Shown one piece after another: positions 1 to 6,373 of a stretch of 8,745 nucleotides of DNA. Every line of letters begins with the position of its first letter. Position 1 is the stretch's first letter. The notes under the pieces were generated by a model that worked only from the letters and a program-made list of their open reading frames with translations, was not told where the DNA came from and made no database searches. The position numbers were made by a program, and so were the translations under genes. The DNA comes from Allobrachymonas sp. (GTDB taxonomy: Bacteria; Pseudomonadota; Gammaproteobacteria; Burkholderiales; Burkholderiaceae), in assembly GCA_030529305.1 (NCBI GenBank), contig JAUMXD010000063.1, positions 1-8,745 of the forward strand, written 5' to 3'.

Positions 1-17
1 TCAAGGGAACCAAGCAA

Positions 18-662
18 ATGCAACGTTCAAAAGTGGATGTGTGGGTGGGCCTGTTTGTGCTGGCCGGTGCCGTGGCGCTGTTGTTTCTGGCGCTGCAGGC
101 GGGCAATCTGCTGTCGATTGCACCGCGCCAGGGCTACCAGATTCGCGCGGTGTTTCAGGATATTGGTGGCCTCAAGCCCAAGGCGGCCGTTAAAAGCGCA
201 GGTGTGGTGGTGGGGCGCGTCAAAGCCATCGAGTTTGATAACAAGACCTTTCAGGCCGTGGCCGTGCTGGATATGGACAGCAAATACCAGTTCCCCAACG
301 ACAGTTTGCTCAAAATCATGACCAGTGGCCTGCTGGGCGACCAGTACGTGGGCATTGAGGCGGGCTACGGCGATGCGGTTTGGCAACCCAACGAGCAGGT
401 GAGCAATACGCAGTCCGCCGTGATCCTTGAGAACCTGATCGGCCAATTCATCAACTCCAAAGCGTTGGAGGTAGGCAGCGGCTCGGGCAATGAGGGCAAA
501 GCCGATGCCGCAGCAGGAGTCGATGCTGGTACAGCGCCAGAGGCCAATCCCCATGCGGGTGCAGATACTGCAGCGCCCACTCACGATACCGAATCAGCTG
601 CCGATGCCAACCATCTGCCCGAAACAGGGGGCGAACCAGCCCAGCCAGAAAGCAAGCCATGA
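18..662 (+). CDS. mlaD: MlaD, MCE-domain subunit of the Mla phospholipid transporter
   Basis: MlaD anchors in the inner membrane and forms the hexameric MCE ring through which phospholipids pass between the MlaFEB complex and the periplasmic carrier MlaC. The 214-residue protein has a short cytoplasmic N-terminus, one transmembrane helix at about residues 9-27, an MCE domain at about 41-117 with the conserved SGLLGDQYVGIEAG block (103-116), and the ENLIGQFI helix (138-145) that in the family lines the central pore. A purine-rich AAGGGA at 3-8 precedes the ATG at a normal distance. From about residue 147 onward the protein is a low-complexity tail rich in Ala, Gly, Asp, Glu and Pro; the E. coli protein (about 183 residues) has a shorter comparable tail. 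The stop overlaps the mlaA start, so the two are translationally coupled. The ATPase and permease genes of the operon should lie just upstream, outside the window. Confidence 0.95.
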   Translation: MQRSKVDVWVGLFVLAGAVALLFLALQAGNLLSIAPRQGYQIRAVFQDIGGLKPKAAVKSAGVVVGRVKAIEFDNKTFQAVAVLDMDSKYQFPNDSLLKIMTSGLLGDQYVGIEAGYGDAVWQPNEQVSNTQSAVILENLIGQFINSKALEVGSGSGNEGKADAAAGVDAGTAPEANPHAGADTAAPTHDTESAADANHLPETGGEPAQPESKP

Positions 663-1867
663 TGCCTACAGCTTTGCAAACCTTGATGCAAAAAAGTAAA
701 CGCCTGTGCGTAGCCGCAACCGTGCTTGCAGCCGCCTGGGCCTTGGCGGGCTGCGCCACCGGGCCCAATGCCCATCCGCGCGACCCGCTGGAGCCGCTCA
801 ACCGTGGCGTGTACCGTTTCAACGATGCGGTGGACAAAGCCGTGCTCAAACCCACGGCCACCGCCTATACCAAGATCACGCCCACGTTCGTGCAAAAGGG
901 CGTGCGCAATTTCTTCAGCAATCTGGGCGATGCGTGGTCTACCGTCAACAGCATCCTGCAACTCAGGGGGCAAGACGCGGCCAACAGTTTCTCGCGCCTG
1001 ACGGTCAATACCGTCTTCGGCCTGGGTGGTATTTTTGATGTGGCCACTGAAGCGCGCATTCCGCAATCCAAACAAGACTTTGGCCTTACCTTGGGGCGCT
1101 GGGGCGTGCCTTCTGGCCCGTACGTGGTGCTGCCTTTGATGGGGCCATCCACCTTGCGCGATACGGCGGCCTTGCCCATCGACATGAAAGGCAACCCCGT
1201 GGGCGCGGTGGAGTCTGTGGGCGCGCGCAATGCGCTTTCGATTTTGAGTGTGGTGGATTACCGTGCCCAAATGTTGCAGGCCAGTGATCTGCTGGATCAG
1301 GCCGCGCTGGACCCCTACACCCTGCTGCGCGACGCCTATTTGCAGCAGCGCGATGCGCGCGCAGGCCAAGCCAAGCCTGGCCATCAAGCGAGTCAAGCCA
1401 CGGGTGGTGATGGCTATGAACCGCCACTGCAAGAGGATGGCGCCGCGCCTGATGCCAACGCCCATGCGGTAGATACGGCAGGCGCGGGCTATGAGCCGCC
1501 TTTGGAAAAAGACCAAGAGGCAGTGCCTGCCGCCAGCGCGGGCCAGCCTGACTCGGTTGCTGTACCAACAATGCCGCAAGCGACAGAGCAGGGGATGAGC
1601 CAAACAGCGAACCGTCAGCCACAGGCAGAACCTGCCAGCGAACAAATGGCTGCGACGCCTGCGTTAACCGCAACGGCAGAGCCTGTTGCCAAGCCCAAGC
1701 GAGAGGCCGCAAGCAACTTGCGTGGCAATGACGGGCCTGAGCCATCGGCCCAGCAATTTGTTATACCGGCCGTTTCCGGCCAAACCCCGCATTACTGGCC
1801 TGTTGTGCCCAAATGGGTGGATGAGGTTGTGCCTCATCGTATGGGCGGCAGCTTCTGGCGGCACTGA
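659..1867 (+). CDS. mlaA: MlaA (VacJ) outer-membrane lipoprotein with a long C-terminal extension
   Basis: MlaA sits in the inner leaflet of the outer membrane, usually with a porin, removes mislocalised phospholipids from the outer leaflet and hands them to MlaC. A lipoprotein signal peptide ends in the lipobox L29-A30-G31-C32, so mature lipoprotein begins at Cys32. The MlaA/VacJ domain covers about residues 38-232 (RDPLEPLNRGVYRFND near the start, then FGLTLGRWGVPSGPYVVLP at about 141-159). At 402 residues it is far longer than E. coli MlaA (about 250). The additional 165-170 residues are Ala, Pro, Gln and Glu rich, hold two copies of GYEPPL (252-257 and 277-282) and end in an aromatic, Trp-containing segment (378-402). 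Two ATGs lie in tandem (659 and 662); the first makes an ATGA overlap with the mlaD stop, and no strong ribosome site is seen, which fits coupling. Identity is secure; the role of the tail is unknown. Confidence 0.93.
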   Translation: MMPTALQTLMQKSKRLCVAATVLAAAWALAGCATGPNAHPRDPLEPLNRGVYRFNDAVDKAVLKPTATAYTKITPTFVQKGVRNFFSNLGDAWSTVNSILQLRGQDAANSFSRLTVNTVFGLGGIFDVATEARIPQSKQDFGLTLGRWGVPSGPYVVLPLMGPSTLRDTAALPIDMKGNPVGAVESVGARNALSILSVVDYRAQMLQASDLLDQAALDPYTLLRDAYLQQRDARAGQAKPGHQASQATGGDGYEPPLQEDGAAPDANAHAVDTAGAGYEPPLEKDQEAVPAASAGQPDSVAVPTMPQATEQGMSQTANRQPQAEPASEQMAATPALTATAEPVAKPKREAASNLRGNDGPEPSAQQFVIPAVSGQTPHYWPVVPKWVDEVVPHRMGGSFWRH

Positions 1868-1917
1868 GAATGGGCTTGGGTTGATGGTTGCCCAAACAGG
1901 GCTGTGCATCAGAAAAG

Positions 1918-1953
1918 GCGCTTGTCTTGAATGCGGGCTAGGCAGACAAGCGC
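1918..1953. repeat. Perfect 10-bp inverted repeat (hairpin) after mlaA
   Basis: GCGCTTGTCT at 1918-1927 is perfectly complementary to AGACAAGCGC at 1944-1953, with a 16-base loop; two more pairs (one G-T, one A-T) extend the outer end. The right arm overlaps a separate 10-base palindrome, CAAGCGCTTG (1947-1956). On the plus strand no T-run follows, so it does not look like an intrinsic terminator for mlaA. Read on the minus strand it is followed by CCTTTTC, a weak terminator-like context, but no minus-strand gene is seen upstream of it. Confidence 0.65.
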
Positions 1954-2199
1954 TTGCCGAATCGCCACAGTCTCTATCGGTGTTGTTTGGCGTATATGCG
2001 TCAAACGTGCATGCTTCAAACTTCCAGCCAGTGGTGATGGTGCATTACGGCTTGATGCAAAAAGCCGCTGCCAGACCTGAAGGTGCGCAGTATCATGCGC
2101 CGATTGTTCAAGCTGATTCAGTCTTGCTCAGATGATGCAGCGATAAGGCTTAGTTGCTAGATGAATACATATCTGCGCGATGAGGCTTTGTGTTGTATT

Positions 2200-2221
2200 G
2201 CGCTTGTTTTTCGCCAAGCGC
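2200..2221 (+). promoter_or_regulatory. Stem-loop in the mlaC leader
   Basis: GCGCTTG (2200-2206) pairs with CAAGCGC (2215-2221) around the 8-base loop TTTTTCGC, ending 37 bases before the chosen mlaC start. The ribosome site at 2246-2251 lies outside the stem and stays accessible. It could stabilise a processed mRNA 5' end or bind a regulator. The pairing is directly visible; any function is inference. Confidence 0.4.
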
Positions 2222-2258
2222 CCGTATCGCTGAATCTTTTGTTTTGAAGGAATGGATG

Positions 2259-2900
2259 ATGAAAAAAACAACTTCTACTTTGGCCGCCAAATGCCTGAGC
2301 GCCATGGCTCTGGCCTGCTTCTCGCTGGTGGGCCAGGCGCAGGCGGCCGATTTGTCGCCCGATGCGATGGTGCAGAAAGTGGCGGGTGAAACGCTGGCGC
2401 AAATCAAGGCCGATGCCTCCCTGCAAACGGGCGATGTTTCGCGCATCATCGCCTTGGTCGATCGCAACGTCATGCCGCATGTCAACTTCACGCGCCTGAC
2501 CGGCACAGCCGTTGGCCCGGCTTGGCGCACGGCCACGCCCGAGCAGAAAAAGCGGCTGGAAAAAGAATTCAAAACCCTGTTGGCGCGTACCTATGCGGGC
2601 GCTTTCAAACTGGCCAATGAAAAAGAGCTGAAAGTGCTGCCCATGCGTGGCGCGGCCACTGGCAACGATGTGCTGGTGCAAACGCAGCTGGTGGGCAGCG
2701 GCGAGCCTGTGCCCATGGATTACCGCCTGGAAAAAACGCCCGGCCAGGGCCTGGGCTGGAAGGCGTACAACTTGTCCGTCAGCAATGTCTGGATGATCCA
2801 GAGCTACCGCCAGCAGTTCGCCCAAGTCATCAGCACCAGTGGTATCGATGGCCTGATCAGTCGGCTTGAGGCGCAAAACAAAAGCAACGCTGGCAAGTAA
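2259..2900 (+). CDS. mlaC: MlaC, periplasmic phospholipid-binding carrier
   Basis: MlaC shuttles phospholipids across the periplasm between MlaA at the outer membrane and MlaD at the inner membrane. The 213-residue product (the usual family size) begins with a Sec signal peptide: KK, a hydrophobic core, then AQA before Ala30 as the likely signal peptidase I site. The mature part follows the family pattern, with TPEQKKRLEKEFKTLLARTY in the middle, GLGWKAYNLSVSNVWMIQSY toward the end and a C-terminal GIDGL also present in E. coli MlaC. An in-frame reading extends upstream to 2190, but GAAGGA at 2246-2251 fits an ATG at 2259 (7 bases from the end of the site) or the adjacent ATG at 2256 (4 bases). 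I chose 2259 because the spacing is better and it gives a typical signal peptide start, MKK. It lies 24 bases before mlaB. Confidence 0.93.
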   Translation: MKKTTSTLAAKCLSAMALACFSLVGQAQAADLSPDAMVQKVAGETLAQIKADASLQTGDVSRIIALVDRNVMPHVNFTRLTGTAVGPAWRTATPEQKKRLEKEFKTLLARTYAGAFKLANEKELKVLPMRGAATGNDVLVQTQLVGSGEPVPMDYRLEKTPGQGLGWKAYNLSVSNVWMIQSYRQQFAQVISTSGIDGLISRLEAQNKSNAGK

Positions 2901-2924
2901 AGCAGCGTTTGCACGGAGCCTGCC

Positions 2925-3239
2925 ATGACGATTTGCCGCCTCGCACTGCCCGAAGCCATCGGGCACGCCAATGCAGAGTCGCTCTTGCAGCCTTTGCAAG
3001 CGCAGCTTGAGGCTCGCTTGGCCCAAGGCGGTGTGGAAGGCATCGAGGTGGATGCAGCAGCCTTGCAGCAGTTCGACTCTTCAGCTTTGGCGCTGCTGCT
3101 GGCCCTGCTGCGTATGGCGCGGCAGCATGGTTGCGCTTGGGAGCTGACTCATCCCTCTGCGCGCTTGGCCGGCTTGGCGGCGCTTTACGGGGTGGATGCT
3201 TTGCTGCTGCCTCATGAAGCGCCGATGCAAGTTGCTTGA
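2925..3239 (+). CDS. mlaB: MlaB, STAS-domain subunit of the Mla transporter
   Basis: MlaB is a small cytoplasmic STAS protein that binds the ATPase MlaF and is needed for assembly and activity of the MlaFEDB complex. The 104-residue product is one STAS domain with the signature FDSSALALLLALLR at 50-63. Ser52 aligns with Thr52 of E. coli MlaB (VDTAGLALL), the functionally important residue of the family, so the hydroxyl is kept. There is no signal peptide or membrane helix. GGAG at 2915-2918 stands 6 bases before the ATG. It is the last gene of the operon, followed by the terminator at 3267-3294. STAS sequences diverge widely, so the name leans partly on position after mlaC. Confidence 0.88.
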   Translation: MTICRLALPEAIGHANAESLLQPLQAQLEARLAQGGVEGIEVDAAALQQFDSSALALLLALLRMARQHGCAWELTHPSARLAGLAALYGVDALLLPHEAPMQVA

Positions 3240-3266
3240 TACGAGAAACCGTATCTGCCGCCTATT

Positions 3267-3294
3267 AAAAAGCCCGCATGAAGCGGGCTTTTTT
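3267..3294. terminator. Bidirectional intrinsic terminator between convergent genes
   Basis: GCCCGC (3272-3277) pairs with GCGGGC (3283-3288) around the 5-base loop ATGAA. It is flanked by AAAAA (3267-3271) and TTTTTT (3289-3294), giving an 11-base symmetric stem that ends in a T-run on either strand. It closes the Mla operon, whose last stop is at 3239, and also the minus-strand gene whose stop codon (3294-3296) touches the arm. Confidence 0.9.
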
Positions 3295-3641
3295 CATGCT
3301 TTGCCACTGCTGCTTTTCTTGCCGCTTTTTTCTGCGGATTTTTTCTGTTTTTTGGTGGCAGGTTCTGCAGGTGTTTCAGCAGCCTCGGCCGCTTCGGTCG
3401 ATTCGGCCAACAGGCGTGAGGCGTCAAAGAGCTTGGTTTTGCTGGCAAAGTGCCGGTCAATGCGCCACTCTTGCAGAATTTCCAGCGCCAGTTTGAAGTT
3501 GTGGTAGTTGAGCTGATAAATGTCTGCAATGTGAAAATTGCCTTCGGCTTCCAGCGCCAGCACCAGCTGCGACAGGATTTTTGCTGCCTCGCTGTCCGGG
3601 TTTTTTTCAATCAGTTTGCGGGCTTCTTTGATGGCGCGCAT
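3294..3641 (-). CDS. Unrecognised 115-residue protein with a lysine-rich C-terminal tail
   Basis: I do not recognise a characterised family. Residues 1-80 look like a compact, mostly helical soluble domain (MRAIKEARKLIEKNPDSEAA at the start, then a second part containing NFKLALEILQEWRIDRHF), with no signal peptide or membrane segment. Residues 81-115 form a tail: first Ala-Glu rich (STEAAEAAETPAEPA), then strongly basic (KKQKKSAEKSGKKSSSGKA), which could bind nucleic acid or other acidic partners. The start is the ATG whose first base is at 3641, because GGAG lies 8 bases ahead of it; an open reading continues upstream to 3704 without a better site. It is convergent with mlaB and shares its terminator. 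The folded domain with many charged residues and a good ribosome site makes a real gene likely. Confidence 0.8.
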   Translation of the reverse strand: MRAIKEARKLIEKNPDSEAAKILSQLVLALEAEGNFHIADIYQLNYHNFKLALEILQEWRIDRHFASKTKLFDASRLLAESTEAAEAAETPAEPATKKQKKSAEKSGKKSSSGKA

Positions 3642-3831
3642 GCCAAAAACTCCATGATTCGTTGAAGAGGCGCAGCCCAAGCATATTCCAGCCAATGACT
3701 GCATAAAGGGCCAAGCCCCAAGCCTTATTTTGACATCATGGCATGCGCTTTTTTTACTTGTTTGCTTTTAACGCCTGCTTTTTCTGAAGTTTGCATGCAA
3801 AACGGCTTTTTATTAAATTGCTTATTCTGCT

Positions 3832-4140
3832 TCAGGCAGACAAGGCCGTTTCGTCGGCATCGTTGGCGGCTTCTGCGCTGCTGGCGGGCTGCGCTGTTTC
3901 TACAGCTTCTGGCAAGGCTGCAGGTGTTTGCGCGGGAGCGGCAGCCACAATATTGCTGGCATGCGGGCCTTTGGGGCCATCTTCCAGCTCGTAACTGACG
4001 CGGCTGCCTTGCTTGAGGGTTTTGAACCCCTCCATTTGAATGGCGGAAAAATGGGCAAAAACGTCGGCGCCTTTTTCATCGGGCTCGATAAAACCAAACC
4101 CTTTGGCATCGCTAAACCATTTGACTGTACCTGTAGCCAT
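3832..4140 (-). CDS. Cold-shock domain protein (CspA family) with an acidic C-terminal tail
   Basis: A single-stranded RNA/DNA-binding protein of the CspA family, which melts RNA structure and supports translation in the cold or in normal growth. The cold-shock domain is residues 1-66: [18 protein letters not shown] with RNP1 (KGFGFI, 13-18), RNP2 (VFAHF, 27-31) and the closing [10 protein letters not shown]. Classical CspA proteins are about 70 residues; this one has 102. The additional 35 residues are Ala, Pro and Glu rich with acidic residues near the end ([16 protein letters not shown]). The start is MATGTVKWF at 4140; CGGAG lies 11 bases upstream, a rather long spacing. The open frame continues upstream but has no domain character. 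Which csp paralogue this is cannot be told from one gene. Confidence 0.93.
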   Translation of the reverse strand: MATGTVKWFSDAKGFGFIEPDEKGADVFAHFSAIQMEGFKTLKQGSRVSYELEDGPKGPHASNIVAAAPAQTPAALPEAVETAQPASSAEAANDADETALSA

Positions 4141-4191
4141 GACGACCAGAACTCCGTGTTTGAAAAAGCATTGATGAACTCCTTGTCGCCA

Positions 4192-4221
4192 ATCGTAACA
4201 CGATGTATGTAAATATGACAA
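4192..4221 (-). promoter_or_regulatory. Candidate sigma-70 promoter for the cold-shock gene
   Basis: On the minus strand TTGTCA (4216-4221, 5 of 6 to consensus) is followed after 18 bases by TACGAT (4192-4197, 4 of 6). This would start transcription near 4185 and give a leader of about 45 bases. The surroundings are strongly AT-rich. I see no obvious cold-box sequence. Confidence 0.35.
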
Positions 4222-4289
4222 TATAAATCCAAGTGTTTTCAGATTTTGTGGTTTATTTGAGATGTCAGCAGAAGAGAAAAGCCAGATTC

Positions 4290-4315
4290 GACAAGAAAAA
4301 TATGAAAAACTTGTC
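4290..4315. repeat. Short inverted repeat in the divergent csp/cytochrome control region
   Basis: GACAAG (4290-4295) and CTTGTC (4310-4315) are inverted with 14 A-rich bases between them, so the arm centres are 20 bases apart, about two helical turns. This could be a dimer-binding operator for the cytochrome gene, about 95 bases from its start. Six-base arms in AT-rich DNA also arise by chance. Confidence 0.25.
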
Positions 4316-4409
4316 AATAAAACATAAAAAGATGCGAAAAATGCCTTTCAACGGGTTAGGCATGGTCATTTCAAAGCATTTATGATGCGCCGCATACGGA
4401 GGATTTGCG

Positions 4410-4730
4410 ATGAACACAGTGAAGTTAGGCGCTGCATGGGCAGGGGTTGGGCTGGCGTTGGCTTCTGCGGCCGTGCAGGCGGCCGATGGCGCGGCCATTG
4501 CGCGTGCCAATAACTGCATGACCTGTCATGGTGTGGAAACGCGCAAGATGATGGGGCCCTCCTTCAAAGAGATCGCCAACCGCTACCGTGGCAAAAACGT
4601 AGAAGCTGCCATGATCGACAAAATCAAGAACGGCGGCTCAGGCGTATGGGGCCCCGTAGCCATGCCGGCGCAGCCGCAGCTCTCAGATGCGGACGCGCGC
4701 GCCATCGCCAAATGGATGCTGGCCCGCTAA
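4410..4730 (+). CDS. Small periplasmic class I cytochrome c (c551/c552-like)
   Basis: A soluble monohaem electron carrier of the periplasm. The 106-residue precursor has a Sec signal peptide (about residues 1-24, ending AVQA before Ala25) and a mature domain of about 82 residues. Haem attaches at C36-M-T-C39-H40; the following GPSFKEIANRYRGK and GGSGVWGPVAMPAQP are typical of the c551/c552 group, with Met85 as the likely sixth iron ligand. A strong ribosome site, GGAGG at 4398-4402, lies 7 bases before the ATG. It probably feeds electrons to a terminal oxidase or nitrogen-oxide reductase, but the partner is not in the window. It shares the strand with xerD at 15 bases spacing, so the two may be co-transcribed. 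Confidence 0.92.
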   Translation: MNTVKLGAAWAGVGLALASAAVQAADGAAIARANNCMTCHGVETRKMMGPSFKEIANRYRGKNVEAAMIDKIKNGGSGVWGPVAMPAQPQLSDADARAIAKWMLAR

Positions 4731-4745
4731 GCCGCGTTGCGTGTG

Positions 4746-5702
4746 ATGGGTGAGGTAGCTTCTGCGGCGGCTGCCGCGCCCGCAGTAATCGATACCTTTA
4801 TTGATGCCCTGTGGCTGGAGGAGGGGCTGGCCGCCAACACGCTGGCCGCCTATCGGCGCGATTTGCGCTTGTTTGCGCAATGGCTGCAAGGGCAGGAGCA
4901 GGTGCAAGAACAAGAGTCCGCAGTGCCAGATGGCTTGCTGCAAGCGCAAGAAATTCACATCCAGCAATACCAGAGCCACTTGTTTGCCCAGGGGCACAAA
5001 GCCACCACGGCCAACCGGCGCCTGACGGTGCTCAAGCGCTTTTACCGTTGGGCCTTGCGCGAGCGACAGATTGAGCAAGACCCCACCTTGCGTTTGCAAG
5101 CGGCGCGCACGCCGCTGCGCATGCCCAAATTGATGAGCGAATCGCAGGTTGAAAGTCTGCTGACCGCACCCGATGTGCAAACCCCGCTGGGCCTGCGCGA
5201 CCGCGCCATGTTGGAACTGCTCTATGCCAGCGGCCTGCGCGTAAGCGAGCTGGTGCAGCTCAAGCTGCTGAACATCAGCCTGGCCGAGCAGGTGTTGCGC
5301 ATTACCGGCAAAGGCAATAAAGAGCGGCTGGTGCCTTTTGGCACCCAGGCACATGATTGCTTGCAACGCTATTTGCAGGAAGCGCGCCCGGCGTTGCTGG
5401 GCGGACGGCAGACGGATGCTGTGTTCGTCACTGCGCGTGGCGCACGTGCTGGTCAGGCCATGACGCGAGCCATGTTCTGGCAGTTGGTGAAGAAATATGC
5501 GGCGCAGGCCGATATTCAAACGCCGCTGTCGCCCCACACTTTGCGGCATGCCTTTGCCACGCATTTGCTCAACCACGGGGCGGATCTGCGCGTGGTGCAA
5601 CTGCTGCTGGGCCATGCCGATATCAGCACCACCACCATCTACACGCACATTGCGCGCGAGCGACTCAAAACCCTGCATGCCCAGCACCACCCCAGGGGGT
5701 GA
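4746..5702 (+). CDS. xerD: XerD site-specific tyrosine recombinase
   Basis: XerD works with XerC at the chromosomal dif site, under FtsK control, to resolve chromosome dimers before division. Counted from the ATG at 4746 (318 residues), an N-terminal SAM-like core-binding domain lies at about 15-110 and the catalytic domain at about 125-310. All catalytic residues are visible: Arg165 (ASGLRVSE), Lys189 (GKGNKER), His264 and Arg267 (SPHTLRHAF), His290 (LLGHAD) and the nucleophile Tyr299 (TTTIYTH). The C-terminal LNHGADLRVVQLLLGHAD block and the ending HAQHHPRG resemble XerD more than XerC. The start is uncertain: TTG 4737, GTG 4743 and ATG 4746 are all in frame and none has a clear ribosome site, so initiation may depend on coupling to the cytochrome gene. 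The first 15 residues are an alanine-rich extension. Confidence 0.93.
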   Translation: MGEVASAAAAAPAVIDTFIDALWLEEGLAANTLAAYRRDLRLFAQWLQGQEQVQEQESAVPDGLLQAQEIHIQQYQSHLFAQGHKATTANRRLTVLKRFYRWALRERQIEQDPTLRLQAARTPLRMPKLMSESQVESLLTAPDVQTPLGLRDRAMLELLYASGLRVSELVQLKLLNISLAEQVLRITGKGNKERLVPFGTQAHDCLQRYLQEARPALLGGRQTDAVFVTARGARAGQAMTRAMFWQLVKKYAAQADIQTPLSPHTLRHAFATHLLNHGADLRVVQLLLGHADISTTTIYTHIARERLKTLHAQHHPRG

Positions 5703-5851
5703 TGTTTGCGGGTGCGTGCCAGCCAGTAAGCGTTAGGGCAGGGCGGATATTGAGGGCGTTGAATACGCATGGATGATTGACTTGGGCGGCGGCAGGCACA
5801 ACCCGGCGCAGCAGGCCAGCAGCAAGCAGCACGAGAAAGGAAGAAACCGCG

Positions 5852-6373
5852 ATGCCCATCTATCAACTCGGCAGCAAACAGCCGCAATTGGCCAGCAGCG
5901 CGTGGGTGGCGGACAGTGCCCAAATCATTGGCGATGTGCGCTTGCACGAGGATGTGAGCATCTGGTTCAACACCGTGCTGCGCGGCGACAACGACCCCAT
6001 CACCATCGGCGCGGGCAGCAATATCCAGGATGGCAGCGTGCTGCACACGGATGAGGGCGTGCCTTTGCACATCGGCCAGCGGGTGACGGTGGGGCACCAG
6101 GCCATGCTGCATGGCTGCACCATTGGGGACGAAAGCCTGATCGGCATCGGTGCGGTGGTGCTCAATGGTGCCGTGATCGGCAATCATTGTCTGGTGGGCG
6201 CGGGCGCGCTGGTGACCGAGGGCAAAACCTTTCCAGACGGCAGCCTGATTCTGGGCAGCCCCGCGCGCGTGGTGCGGCCTTTAACGCCTGAGCAAATGGC
6301 TGCGTTGAAGCAAAGTGCGCTGCGCTATATCGACAATGCCCGCCGCTACCGCGCGCAGCTGCTGCGTGTGTGA
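5852..6373 (+). CDS. Gamma-class carbonic-anhydrase-like hexapeptide-repeat protein (YrdA family)
   Basis: A left-handed beta-helix protein of the gamma-carbonic anhydrase superfamily, trimeric and metal-binding in the family. The 173-residue product matches YrdA-type length. Hexapeptide repeats run from about residue 12 to 137. The three zinc ligands are His65 (GSVLHTDEG), His82 and His87 ([12 protein letters not shown]). Arg44 and Asp46 (LRGDND) and Gln59 (NIQDGSVLH) fit the conserved positions of the archaeal enzyme Cam, but the acidic loop used there for proton transfer is not evident, as in other YrdA-like proteins, so carbonic anhydrase activity is uncertain. ATG 5852 was chosen because AAAGGAA (5836-5842) lies 9 bases ahead; the in-frame sequence upstream to 5777 is low complexity. 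It stands 149 bases after xerD. Confidence 0.92.
   Translation: MPIYQLGSKQPQLASSAWVADSAQIIGDVRLHEDVSIWFNTVLRGDNDPITIGAGSNIQDGSVLHTDEGVPLHIGQRVTVGHQAMLHGCTIGDESLIGIGAVVLNGAVIGNHCLVGAGALVTEGKTFPDGSLILGSPARVVRPLTPEQMAALKQSALRYIDNARRYRAQLLRV

Larger units (their letters stand above)
1868..2258. other. Non-coding gap inside the Mla operon, rich in inverted repeats
   Basis: Between mlaA and mlaC lie about 390 bases with no credible gene. This contrasts with the overlap of mlaD and mlaA and the 24-base spacing of mlaC and mlaB. The stretch holds a perfect 10-base inverted repeat (1918-1953), two smaller hairpins (2048-2053 with 2062-2067, and 2085-2089 with 2096-2100) and a 7-base stem near the mlaC start (2200-2221). 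I could not assign a convincing sigma-70 promoter. It may be an internal regulatory or RNA-processing region, or the trace of a lost gene. Confidence 0.6.

Noticed and set aside
581..1645. Minus-strand open frame of 354 residues
   Set aside because: Antisense to mlaA; composition is typical of a shadow frame (rich in Arg, His and Gly) and mlaA is secure.
1686..2135. Plus-strand open frame crossing the end of mlaA into the gap
   Set aside because: Its first 180 bases are out of frame inside mlaA, no ribosome site is seen, and the gap portion has no domain character.
3790..3801. 12-base palindrome TTTGCATGCAAA downstream of the cold-shock gene
   Set aside because: It has no loop for a terminator hairpin and no link to a promoter that I can show; isolated palindromes of this kind are weak evidence.
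4683..5690. Minus-strand open frame of 335 residues
   Set aside because: Antisense shadow of xerD, which has all catalytic residues on the plus strand.
5686..5701. CACCCC/GGGGTG inverted repeat at the xerD stop
   Set aside because: The 2-base loop cannot form a proper hairpin and no T-run follows, so it is not a terminator.
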